Source of the DNA: Hybos culiciformis
Taxonomy: Eukaryota; Arthropoda; Insecta; Diptera; Hybotidae
Assembly: GCA_964007475.1 (NCBI GenBank)
Contig: OZ023273.1
Coordinates: 134,327,308-134,391,307 of the forward strand
DNA: 64,000 nt
Reading direction: 5' to 3'
The notes below the pieces were generated by a model. The model did not search any database and was not told where the DNA came from. It saw only the letters and a program-made list of their open reading frames with translations. Both the position numbers and the translations under genes were made by a program. Shown here piece by piece: positions 1 through 12,789 of this stretch. Numbering within the stretch: position 1 is the stretch's first letter; each line of letters opens with the position of its first letter.

Positions 1-802
1 AGAGATGTATGAAAATAAAATAAATTTGAATCGATTTATTAAATAATTTTTTTAAATTTAACGTGAATATTTTTGAAATTCTGTATCCTTATGAATAGCT
101 GTGAAATAAAAAGTTCAAACAAAAAATATTTTTGCAGTCTAGTACACAATTTATGTACACAAACATGAAAACACATATACAAACATTATATCTACTTTGT
201 ATTTTTTTTTATTTTTAAAAGGATACTTTTACGTGCATATGTACATTAACGGATATTATATTGAATTTTCAGCTTAATGCTTTTTCGTGGGAAACTTGTC
301 TCCAATGCAGTTTTTTTTTAATTTTATTTTACATATAAATGTACATATACATAACATAAACATATATTTTTTATTATTTATACAATAAAGAATATATTCC
401 GGATTTGGAATGTATAATAAATATTATGATCCAATTTCCAATTTGATGTTCCAACAAAATACATAAAAAAAAATATTGGTGCAAAAAAATTTTATTGCGT
501 TCACTACACTATATAGGGCTAAATTCTTCTTTTGGTTAGTTAAGAATTGTGAAAGAGTAATAATATTTTATAACACATTATTAAGCTGATAAGCTAACAC
601 ACCCTAAATCAGTTTTAAAGCATTGACTATAAAACACTGTCACTGCACGCAGTAATAGCTAGCGTGAAAGAAGAATCTGAAGTTTATCTAATAAAGAAAT
701 TTTCGATCATAATTGTTATTGAAAGAAATTTATTTAAAAATATAATAAGAAAATTACCGATTTTCAGTTTTATTGCATTAATAAAAAAGGTTTTAAATAT
801 GT
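1..802. other. gene-free AT-rich stretch
   Basis: Low-complexity A/T-rich DNA with TACATA/TATGTA-type simple motifs. I see no open frame with splice signals, no repeat family and no RNA gene. Confidence 0.5.
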
Positions 803-810
803 ATTAAATC

Positions 811-1235
811 CAGAGTTAAAAATTTTATTTTTTTCACTCCTTCGCTCTATTCTTTGCAAAGGAAATAAAAAATAAATAAATTAAATCGCTCTTTGGGAAC
901 GAAATTTAAAAAAAAATTTTTTTGCTCCCAAAATAAAAATAAAAAAAACGAACAATAAATTACGCTCTTTGGGAATGAAATATTGTTGTTTATTTATTTC
1001 ACTCCTTGTAGAACATTTTGTTAGGGAGTGAAAAAAAAAAAATTTTTTTTTCGATCTTTACTAGGTATATTAAATAAAAACAAAACAAAAATCGCTCTTG
1101 GGAGTGAAATAATTTATTTTTATTTTTTCGTTCCCTAAGAGAGAATTTTTAAAATATCGTTTAAAATATTATTTATTAGATCGTTTTCATGAAGAGCAAT
1201 AAGAGTGAAATAATAAAATAAAATTTTTAACCCTG
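811..1235. mobile_element. non-autonomous hAT element with internal repeats
   Basis: This 425-bp element is bounded by terminal inverted repeats. The left end reads CAGAGTTAAAAATTTTATTT and the inverted right end CAGGGTTAAAAATTTTATTT, and the match continues into TTTCACTC. A perfect 8-bp target duplication, ATTAAATC, lies at 803-810 and 1236-1243, which is the hAT hallmark. No transposase is encoded. The interior repeats the motif CGCTCTTTGGGAACGAAAT in degenerate form near 886, 961 and 1092, with inverted versions (TTTCACTCC, TTCGTTCCC) between them. These look like sub-terminal transposase-binding repeats, which is an inference. A mobilising transposase must come from elsewhere in the genome. 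Confidence 0.88.
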
Positions 1236-1243
1236 ATTAAATC

Positions 1244-4200
1244 AATTACCAAAGGTTAATGGCATTTTTCATTTAGAGTAAAATAATTATACTTTTAAAA
1301 TGTTGTATTAACCTGTAGAATATATTTAATTAAAATTTAATAAGCGTCATTACTTTTTTTTATATTTTATTGAAGAAAAAACTAATTTACAATCTGTAGC
1401 ATAAACAGATATCTTGACGCAAGAATATCAACTTAATCCTTTATGAAAGAGAAACACAGTTGTTAATGGAAAATTTATTAGGAATAAAATGTTCAAATTA
1501 TATTTCTTCAAAAGGAGAAAGTATATCAAAATTAATATTTATTTAATTTTTGAAAATTTCTCATCAAATTTATTTATGAAAATAATCAAAAAGAAAATAC
1601 CGTATTATCTTTTAAATCCATTCTGATTCATAAAGTGAATGTAATCAGCATTTATAATTCAAAAAAAATATATGATCGTTTACCATTTAAAAAAAAATTC
1701 AATATTATTTGTCACTCAAATTAATACATTTATTAGAATCATCAAATGAAATTTAAATTGTTTACTTAAACTCAAAGTATTAATTTCCTTCTACCAACTC
1801 CAGCTACCGCAATACGTGTTTATGATATGCCACAAATTTGCAGATATTTTAATTTTTTGTATTAACTACATATTATTTAAAGACCGTATTTGTATAGATA
1901 TTAACTATAAATACATTAAACTAAACTAAATATATTCATTATTAAAATCGTACAATTCGAACCCGAATTAATATAAGAAAATGAAATCACCTGAAAAAAG
2001 CAAAAGGAAAATATTATTATATATTATTTCATAAGTTCGAAAGATAAAAGACAGGTATTTTCAGTTGTTTGTAGAGTCAAAACGACTGATTATGTATTTT
2101 CATCTGAAATAATTAAATTTTACTAAAAAAATTTACTTTTTCCAATTTTGATGGGTATTCCTTTTCTTAAATTAAAGAAATTATTTTGGGTCACCATGTA
2201 TGATTTTTGTCATTAATTTAACTTGAAGAAGAAAATTTTTTACTTAATTTTTAGTAAATTTTTCAATACTTTTACACATGATTTGGTCGAATATGCTGCA
2301 CTATACATTTATTTAACTAAACTAACTGATTTCAAATGTATTTTAAAGATATATTAAGCATATTTATATGTACATGTATATTAAGAAGATATATATATGT
2401 AGAACCTACTTAGGTATGTAACTATACGAAACACTGTCTTCGTTTTTAAAATAATGTTAAATCGGATAAGCCAAATGGAAAGTTTGTGATTATAAAGAGG
2501 ACTATAAATAAAGGACTATAAATAAAGGTGGATGGAAATAGATTTTTGCTGTGATAAATAGTTTTCATGGTTTAGTTAAAAGTTTTTAATTAAAATTTAG
2601 CATTGTTGGAGAAAGAGAAAATTAATGTTTTAATACTTTTTTAAAAATTTTTTTTCCAATCGAAATTTATATTTTTCACATGTACCTACAAATGCCAACA
2701 AAATAATAAATTGAATTTACCTAGTTATATTAATATTAAAAAAAAAAGGTATGTATGCGTACGTATATAATTCTAAGTATAGCTTAAAGTTAAATAAATG
2801 CTTTTCTGTTTTCTGGTAGATGACTTTTTTTTTTATGGTCATAATGTTTAAAATAAAATATTAAATAAAAAAATTGTATTATTTATTATTAATTTACGTT
2901 TATATCAAAAAATAAAGAAATTATACGAATACAAAGGCAAAGTTATGGAATGTGGAGCAAAATTTACAACGTAAAAATATAAACATAAAAAAATATATTT
3001 ATTTTTGTAAGGTTTGTTTTCTTTTTATTTCTTTATCTGGTCAAAACCAATTTAAAAAGTTAATGTGATGAAACTAACTTTTGAATTTTCCACTGGGTAC
3101 GATATTATTATAAAGAAATGGAGAAAAAGTTGTGAAAAATAAATTTGAATTTATTTTCATGAAAATTAAATGTTTTTACAAGGATATTATCTAAGTTTAT
3201 AAATTAGTTTAAAAGTTAAAAATTATTTTACAATTTTAATTTTTTTTATAAATGATACATATTATGTCGTTAATCATATTTGATATTTATGTAGATCGAA
3301 TGTAGAGATGAAATAATTCTAAGATTTATTCGATTACATAAATTTACAAAATTTGTCAATTATAATATTCCTAAAGCGATAATCCGTAATATTAGTCTCA
3401 TACCGATTTTTATTTAATGTTATAAGAATTTTATACTTATCCTTTCGGATTTAGGAAATGAATTATATTGTTCAAAAATAGAAATTTCATTCTAGGTTAG
3501 ATTTTAAAAACAAAATATTGTATTGTAAATGGGTATTATTTATTTATATTTTTTTATTCCCTTCTTTTTTTTTCTAAATACTGTTGAAAATATTTTACTG
3601 AAGAACTTAGGAGTGGAAAATTTACTGTTTTGTACTTGACCTAACATGGAAAAAATATGTAAGTTAAATAATTTTATATTTTTTTATATCTAAAGTTTTT
3701 ATTTTGACCAACCAAATGTGACAACATAATTTATATTAAAATTTATAGGTATATACGAAAAATTTATTTCTCACTGTAATATTTTTTGACATCCTATTTG
3801 AATATTGATAGTACGATTCTTTTATTTTTAAAGATATATGTAAAGATACATATAGTCCAGCATATTTCTAAAGATTGAATGGGCCATAAGAAATAAAAAT
3901 CTATCAAGGTTTGAGTACATCTATCTGCTATAACCATAAAACTACTGCAAAAAAAAAATTAAAAACTACACGAACGAATATAAAAAATTATTATTATATA
4001 CATATTTTATTATTTTGGAAAAATTAAAATGTTTGATTTCAAAATTATTGGTTAATTGTTGGTAAAATTTGAATTCACAAAAATCCTTCATTAACGAAAA
4101 ATATTTTTTGGACGCATTGTATACGACACACATTATCAGCGCAAAAAAAACCCAAAACCATTTCTAATATAAAATAATTTATATAAAAAATTATATTAAA

Positions 4201-7200
4201 TTTTACTTCGTTCATTTTCTAGTTTCATATTTTATTTATTTTTTTTTTTAATTTCTAACTTAATAATATTTTAAGAACGTTATCTACTTGCATACGTAAT
4301 GTTATGCCAAACAATTCTGAACTATCTTTTTTGACTTCTCCTTTGGAAAAAGTTTTAAATTTGTGACATATCAAAAAAAAAATTTTTTTTCTGGAATAAT
4401 ATTTCTTCTAGTACTTTTATTATTCACATATTCACATTTGTACACATTTATTTTAATATGTATAGAAAAAAGAAAGTTCATATTTTTCTTGCCTCTGTAC
4501 AAAATGCATTTGAGGTCTAGAAAAATCATCAAAATTAACAAACGTCATAAAGGAACCAGTATTTTTTTTATTTATTATAGCGATCTAAAAAGTTACAACT
4601 TGAATTGAATCGTGATTAAAACATCAAACTTATATAAACCACATACTGATTAAGTTAAATGATAAATGATTCCCTCGACAAATTTTTGTCCAAGAATTAG
4701 TTTGAAAATCAGGGAACACATAACTTTACATTTTCAATTCTTCCGACAATAGAATAGGTAGTTAGCGGAATGCTTTTAACAAAATTATTATACAATTAAA
4801 ATCAGTTCACGAACGTTATATGCACTTAATACCATAACTTTTGAATTTATTTTATTTCTTCTTTTCATATGCTAAAAATGAAAACTATATTTAGTATAAT
4901 TAAGAAAATTTTATCAGTGTGCACGTAAACAGTTTGGTCCCAGTTTTTTTTTTTTTGCAAATGCTATAGAGAGTATTTTCTATACCTTAAAAAAGAATGT
5001 TCACAACAATATTCTTTTAATTTATTTTTCTTTTATTTGTTTTAAAGAATTAAAATCTTGAAATTTTGAAAATATTTTGTTTAAAAACAAAAAATTAACG
5101 AAGCAGAAGAAGTTACATATTATAATAACTTTACCGCGGTTTGAACAATATTAGGTGCATATTAAAATTACATAGAAAATTATAAATGTTTACATTCTGT
5201 TCACATAATTTCAAAACTTTAAACAAAAGAAAAGGTTAGATCTTTCAAGAATTTTTTTTGAAAATTTTATAAAATAACCATTTTGCTAATTTTATAGTTT
5301 CCTATGCTAATTATATGTTTGATGGAAATTTTTTTTTTGGTTTCTACGATTTTGATTTTTTTTGACTTTTTTGTACCAACTAAGAGCATTTAATATTTTC
5401 GTGCTATAATTATTCAAATTAATAAGATATTTATATTGCTACAATACAGATTAATATATAAAGCGAATCTCTCGATTTATATATTTTTTTGGCAAGAAAT
5501 ATTATATTTATTATCTATCTTACAATCTATGTACCTATACTTAAATAAAGCAAAAATTAAAAATCTAAATGCAAAGATTATTTAAAACAAAAACTGTTGT
5601 ACATAAATGGGGACCGCTGTCGAGTCCAACAAACTCCTTAAGAATTTTGTCATTCGGTAATTAACCCGCTTCCATTTATAAAAATCGAATGACATATTTT
5701 TAACAATAAAAATTTGAAGCAAACCCATCAAAAACTGTTCAAACCACAATTGTAATATAACACGTAACGTCATAAAGCACCACAATCCAATGCGCTTGTT
5801 GAGATTATTCAACTAAAATTATTATATAAATTAAATATAAGAGTCTTTAACGCTTTTTTTTTTTGCAACACAGCTATGCTATGCTAATAATATGTATATA
5901 TATATTAAAAACTCAAGAGACAAAATTATTCCTTTTTTTTAACATGAATTTTATATGTATAATTTTCGCTGTAAGCAGTAACATTTTTTGTATATAGAAT
6001 ATGTTCTTATAAAATAAACATATATATATTAATAAGAAATAACATAGATTTTAAAATGCACATTATTATACTTTAAACTTTTTTTTTTCTTACTGTATAA
6101 TTTTTAATGTGTCTCTAAAGAAATTATGAAACACATTAAGATTTTGAATATAAATTTAAATAAATTTTTAAAATACACAAAAAGCGTGATAAACTAAAGA
6201 CATGTAAAGATGATTATTTCGGTTGTTACCGCTATTTGTTTTTCTAATAAGTTAAATTACTAATTTTGGAAAATACGATTTTTTTTGAAAGTTTTTAATT
6301 TGGGAACATAAAGTTAGTCAGAAAATTTTATTGTGTTTAAGGAAAGTTTGATAAATATAGTATTTTTACTCATTTACATCATGAATAATAGTTATAGTTA
6401 TACAACTAAGAAAACTAAACCATATATCTATAAATCCAAATATCAAATATCTACGCATATTATGTTGTCATTAATTTATGCATGTATTTGTATATGAATG
6501 TTTAAAATTTGATTGCATCCTAATTAATTCTTTAGCATATAAATAGTGTGTCTGTTTCATGATTAATATTAAAAAATATTAACATCAAGTTAAAGGAATC
6601 ATTATTTTTGCAAAATTATGTTGCTATTAAATTTATTTGGCTTGAAGCATTCTTTTTTTTGCCATCGTTGTTAAACACTATATTATATCTGCATTGTATA
6701 CGTATTTTTGAGGACTTAAATTTTTGCAAAAAGCAAAATTATATTTAAATTCACTTAATTGTGTAACAATAAAAATTCCCCTGGAGATATTAAGTGTAAA
6801 GGATTACACATTAAAAAAATAAAAATAATATTAAAGGTTTCTTTTTTATAATGTTGTAAATTTAGATAATTAAAAATAAAAAACTACACACAGTGACTGC
6901 AGGCTATAAACAGAATAAAAAAGATTCTTTTCAGTCAAATGAAACCATGTACATTTTCTTATATTATATTGCTTAATAATTTTAAATATCCTATATATCT
7001 GATCTAGTTTATATAGATTCTAAAGAGCTAAGTAAGACAACAACAACCTACCGAGCAAACAATTAAAAAAAGTAGTATAAAGAAAACTGTATAAATATAG
7101 AATTTATGGTGATCATAAATATAACATAATCTTTATACATTTTTGTCTCTAAATGAAGTTGAAGGCTGCAATTTTTCTTCAAAGATTTTCAATTATAAAT

Positions 7201-10200
7201 TAAATTCATTCCAGACTGATATTTGTTTTATTTATATCTACTGTTTATATCTCTGTTCAATGGTTAATCTAATTTAACTCCAGAAAGATATTTAAATTTT
7301 TATCTTAAAATTATCTTTTGATCATTTGCACGAAAAAAAAACATTCGATTAAATAAAGTATGAAAAATATATTTTTATACACATACATATATCTACATTA
7401 TTTTATTTATCACAAATGTATTTACAATTAACAATTTACATTTCCTTATAAAAAAGTAAATATTTTATTTAATTATTACAAAATTGAAATTAAAAAAAAA
7501 AATTATTAATATTTTATTAATATTTTTAATGGTTATTCATTTATTAAATATCATAATGATGTTAATTTTTTTATTTTTACAAAAAACATATGGAAAACAT
7601 TCGTTATTTTTTTATTTTAGTTTTTACAAATTCTTTTTTATCAACCAAAATTTGATGATAATTTTTAAAAATAATTTTATTTATGAACATTGAATATAAA
7701 TACAATATTAAATATGTACATGATATAAATATAAACTTTCATAATATAAAATATTCATTGGATCTCATTATTGTTCATTTTGTTTACAAAAAAAAAGCAT
7801 AACATAATTTGCATTGAAATAGTATGAATAATTAAGTAAGTACTTATTTCATAAAGTAAGTATTCAGATTTTTGAACAAATGTTAAAATATTTTCCTTAG
7901 AATTGTGTAACATTGAAGTTTACCTAGCTGTACGAATTTTTAATTAATTAAGTTCTTAAAAAAAATACATTTATAATAATCATCTTTTATGTAAATACTA
8001 ATTAGCTTTACATATTAAAACTATATAATCAGAAAAAAATATATGGTTATTCTTATCAATATCCCAACAAAGTATTGATTTTTAGTTCTATTATAAAATT
8101 TTTAATCTGGATAATTTCCTTTAATAATTGTAGTACATACGTATATAATATTCGAATTCTAAATATTAGTAATATGAACAGCTTGTCTTACGTCAGTTCA
8201 ACTTGTCTCATTAAAAGTATTCCTATAAGAGATATTTTAAGGCATCCTGTTAATAAAATTCTTTTTAAAAAGATTATGTTAAACATTCATTTTACATAAA
8301 ATTGGAATGAACAAAATATACAATTTTCTTATCTAATATAAACTCAATATATTATGATATTATAATCATGTAGTTCATTTACATGATTATCATCATTATG
8401 TACATGAATTACGGATTAAGGTATTCATCAATAACATAATTTGTATAATTTTTATTTTTTTCTTTAACAAAAATAAGAAATCAATAAAGGTATGTATAAT
8501 TAAAAAAAAACTGAGGTAAAAGAAAATGTTATTCAGATTCATTTTTATAAATGAATTTCTTTTTATTTCCATTTTTTAGATTATTTTGATTATAAGAAAG
8601 AAATTGTAGATTAATTAGTTAATTAAAAAATATAAATATTTCTTGTTTTTTTTTTTTTTTCAATATATAATTGTAATGTATATATTTTTCAAGGATCAGA
8701 TAAATATAGCAAATAGAAAATGGATAAATTTGAGTTTTATATTTTAAATATTTATTAGACTTTATTTTATGTATACAAGTTTTTTTTATTACGTATTTGA
8801 AAAAAAGGTAAAATTACAGAAATTATAGATCGGCCACTGTATACTATACTTCCGTAAATCACTAACTAACTTAAAATAATGTTAATATTAATTAATTTTT
8901 GACCAAAAAAAAATTGTACACTTCTCTGCAACTAATTCCTATCGAAAAACATTTAACCTTTAGAAATGTTTGCATAAAATCAATTAGTGGAACTTGTTTA
9001 AAATAAACCTTAATAAAAAAAAATATAACTAAAAAATTATTATTGTCTAATACGTTTTGAATTAAATCGAAGGAGGTTTGTATTATTTTTTTAATTAAAA
9101 TTACAAAAATTTACAAAGTACGAAAAAGATTATGTAAATTTTAAAATATAAGAATATTTACGTATAATTCTATATAGTTATTTACATATATAATAATAAC
9201 AAAAATTTTGCATAAATTTAAAGTTTTAAAACCAAAAAAGAACATAATATTAAATATTAAATTGAAAATTGATATTGTTTTTTATGCAACATTTTATGTA
9301 TTTTTAAGAGCTTACTGATACAATATTATGAAACAAAAATTTACAATATTTTTTATGAATGGGTATTTAAGGAAGTCTTTTTTTTTTGTTGTTGTTGAGA
9401 AAGTATCAGAAGAACTAAATAATAGTGCTAGTCGTCTTTTAACATTATACATAGAGATAGATTATTTATCAGAGATAATAAAATAATGAGATGCTGCATT
9501 GGAAACATTCTTTTTTGTTACGATAGCACTAATAAATTCAACGTATTTGTTGAATGTTTTATGCTTTATTTTAATATATAATTCTGAAACCCATTCACTA
9601 AGTGGTTTGAAGATTTATGTATATGTATATACAAAATAAAGGTGTAAAAGTCGATTTCTTCATTCAAAATTTAAAAAACCTTTCGTATCCAATAAAACAA
9701 CTATTACTTTAATATTTCTCATTACATAAGACAAAGTTAAAATTTATTTATAATGCATTACTTAAACTTTAAAAATGTACACAGTAATTATACACAACAT
9801 ACATAATACATGTAACAAGTACCTTCGAAAATATTTTATTATACGAAAATTACTGTATATAGTATGTAGCGTATTTATATACTTAATATTCTCTATAATA
9901 TAATGAGATATTTTCATATTGTGGCTTTGTGGAAATAACATTTTTATATAACTGAAAATTTATTTTAAAATATAATTTTTTGTTTATCCAATTAAAAACT
10001 AAGTTATTCAACATTGTGTTAGAAAATTTTCTCAATTTTCATTTCACATATATATATATAAATATACATATTATACATTCTTATATGTAGGACGTAGGTA
10101 CCTAAATATGTTTATACTTATTATGATCATTATTCTCTTATCATAATATTTACACTGAAAAATTTTAACTATATAAAAGCGTTATAAACTGATATAAAAA

Positions 10201-12670
10201 TATTTTGTGGGATAAATGAAAAGATTTCAGCATTTAATTATATTATGTTAACGCTTTTTTAGTGTAATAAAGTCTTTGGTATTAACTTTTATTAAAGTTA
10301 AAATCCTTTTTACGAATTTTTTTTTATTGCAGTCTTTATTGTAACATAATTTTTCTTAAATCCTAAAATGCTGTTCGCTTCAAAGAAATAGTGGAAATCG
10401 AATGTCACAAAACACGAAATACTTACAAAAAGATTGAAGCTTCCAAATAGTGCGGCTCTTTAAAAACTTACCTTACTTCCACTGTATACAGTAGAGAAAA
10501 AAATACATTATTTTGATAAGGTTAATTAAGTAGGTACTTCGTTGAGACGGATCGTTTACAAACTTTTTTTGATTTATATCTTTTAACATTTGATTCCTAT
10601 GAATAATCAATACCCTTTTTTTAAAGGTTTAGGGAAGCACAAGCAGTACATTATTTTATTTGGGGTAGCGGTTTCTGCTTTTAAGCCCTCGATTATGATT
10701 TTCAAAACAAGTTTTCCTTATTTTGTTTTTGAATTAAGTTTATATTGTTTTGTTTTATTTTGTTAATTTAACACTCCATATAAGGAAAATGAAATAAACT
10801 CAAGATAAATTAACAAAAAAAAATATTTTTTTATTACGTCATAATAATATGACTATAATCCTTATTTTATTACGTGTTTTTGTTACCCACATTGTTGTAA
10901 ATATATTTTGTAAACAAACATTTACGATTTTTTTTTTTTAATGCGGTTGGAGACGAAAAATAAAAACTTTTTGATGAATTAATTTATTTTTAAAAGGTTT
11001 TATTTAATTAATATAATATGTTGAAATCATAATAAAAAGGAAGTATAAAAGACTAATTTGTTTCGTGTACATCGTTTATTCACATTCAAAATTAAATATG
11101 TAGATGAGTGTACCATCATAAATCCTTACAAATGTATATGAGAAGTTTTTGTAAAGAAGAACCATAATAAACTGAAAGTGTAACATTTAATAAATTTATT
11201 CATCAAAATTTTTGAATTAATTATATTTTGTTGATGATTAAATGTCAGCACAATCCAGGAAAACATTATCTTTTAAATACAAGAACACATATTATTTATA
11301 ATTATCTCAGTTGGTTGCCTAACGACCTTAAAAACATGTACAATGTAATTTAAGTCGGAAAATTTTAAAAATTTCTGCAAAAATACTAATAAAAATTTTA
11401 TGTTTTCATTTTTTCAAATATTTTCTAATAACTTTTATTATAACTGTTCTAGTCGATTACTTAACTTTTGTTGTTAATTAAGAATCCCATATAAAACGAC
11501 TCTCCTCCTGGGCTTAGTTGTATCTCTGGTTGTATCTCAAAATCTATGTATTGACAAAAATTAAAATTTTAAATTAAGTTTAAAAGTCATATAACAATTC
11601 AGACATAATGTCAATTGACTTTATGTCACTTTGTGAAAGGGACTTAAATAGACTGTACTACTCAATTTTTGAGATATAAAACCAATAATAGACATTATGT
11701 CCTTTTGGTGTTATTATTTTTATAACAGTTGATGTTCATTTTAATTGTCCAAATAAAAATTGAAATAAAAGAAAGTAAATGTTAAAAGAATTCAGTAAAC
11801 TGATGGTAATAAAATTAAAAATAATAAAAAGACAAATGTTATGCCAAAGTTTTCTTTATGAAGAGATGAATCTCATCTCAATTAAAAAAATTTACAATAG
11901 CAATCAAATTCAATTAAATTTTTATGTTTATTTTTCTGTTTTAAAAAAGTTTCATGTATCTACCTAAATATGTATTTTTCCCTTAAAATTTAATAGAAAT
12001 ATATTTTTTTCGACATAGATACTATGGCATTGCACACTTTTTGTTTCTAAATTAATAAAAAAATAAATTGGTTTTCCTTGAAAGTTTTTGTTGAAAGCAA
12101 AAAAAAATGAATTTCAATCAATCAGATAATTTTTATTTCAAGATGTCTTAATTGGAATGATATTATCTTTATGAAAGAAAAATAAATTTGATAATTATCT
12201 TATTAGCATTAAATCTAAACGGTTTTGTACTATTAATATTTTTTTTTCTGTTGCTTAGCTTGAAATTTCCAAAAAAATATTTTCCGAAATTTGATTTCAT
12301 AAATAAAATATGAACTATAAAACAGACTATTAAAAAAATCATTTTTAATGTTAAAAATCTTAAAAAAAATTTTTAAAGTTATTAAGAGAATAAAAGAATT
12401 TTATGAGATTATTTTTATTTATTTGAAAATAATAAAAATATTCTTGGATTTGATGGCATGTTGAACAGATTTTCAAAAAAATGTCCAATTAAGTTGAAAT
12501 GTTTATTACCCTTTAAAAACATTAAAAAATAATTGAATCAGTAAAATTTTTTTATTCTTATTCTTTCGAAAGACAACAACATATACATATACATATACAT
12601 ATAACCTTATAAACTAAAAAAAAAAAGAAAACTGTGTAACATGCAAGAAATCAATCTGTCATAAATTTAC
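1244..12670. other. gene-poor AT-rich stretch
   Basis: About 11.4 kb of A/T-rich DNA. It contains a 14-bp tandem duplication (AGGACTATAAATAA) at 2498-2525 and a short hairpin near 8350-8390 (ATAATCATGTA facing TACATGATTAT). One minus-strand open stretch at 5582-5812 has a plausible 3' splice acceptor and is listed as a finding. No gene can be supported with confidence. Confidence 0.4.
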
Positions 12671-12789
12671 TTACGATAAAATGTCCGTACGATAAAGTGT
12701 CGACCCGATATAGTGTACTTAGGATAAAGTGTCCATACGATAAAATTTCCACACGATACACTGCCTTACGATAGACTACATTCGATAAA
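12671..12789. repeat. degenerate 16-bp minisatellite
   Basis: About seven and a half copies of a 15-17-bp unit around the core ACGATAAARTGTCC lie head to tail. The copies differ at several positions (for example ACGATAAAGTGTCGAC, CGATATAGTGTACTTA, CGATAAAATTTCCACA). The unit is GC-richer than the surroundings. No coding potential is seen. It may be part of an old mobile element, but no termini were found. Confidence 0.75.

Noticed and set aside
1921..1990. TTCGAACCC text resembling a tRNA B box on the minus strand
   Set aside because: The bases on either side cannot pair as a T-arm, and no acceptor stem or A box fits. Similar TTCGAA sites at 55463 and 57831 failed for the same reason.
10960..11215. 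Inverted pair TGATGAATTAATTTATT / its near complement as a MITE
   Set aside because: Only about 22 bp match, there is no target duplication, and both arms are simple A/T text that arises by chance.
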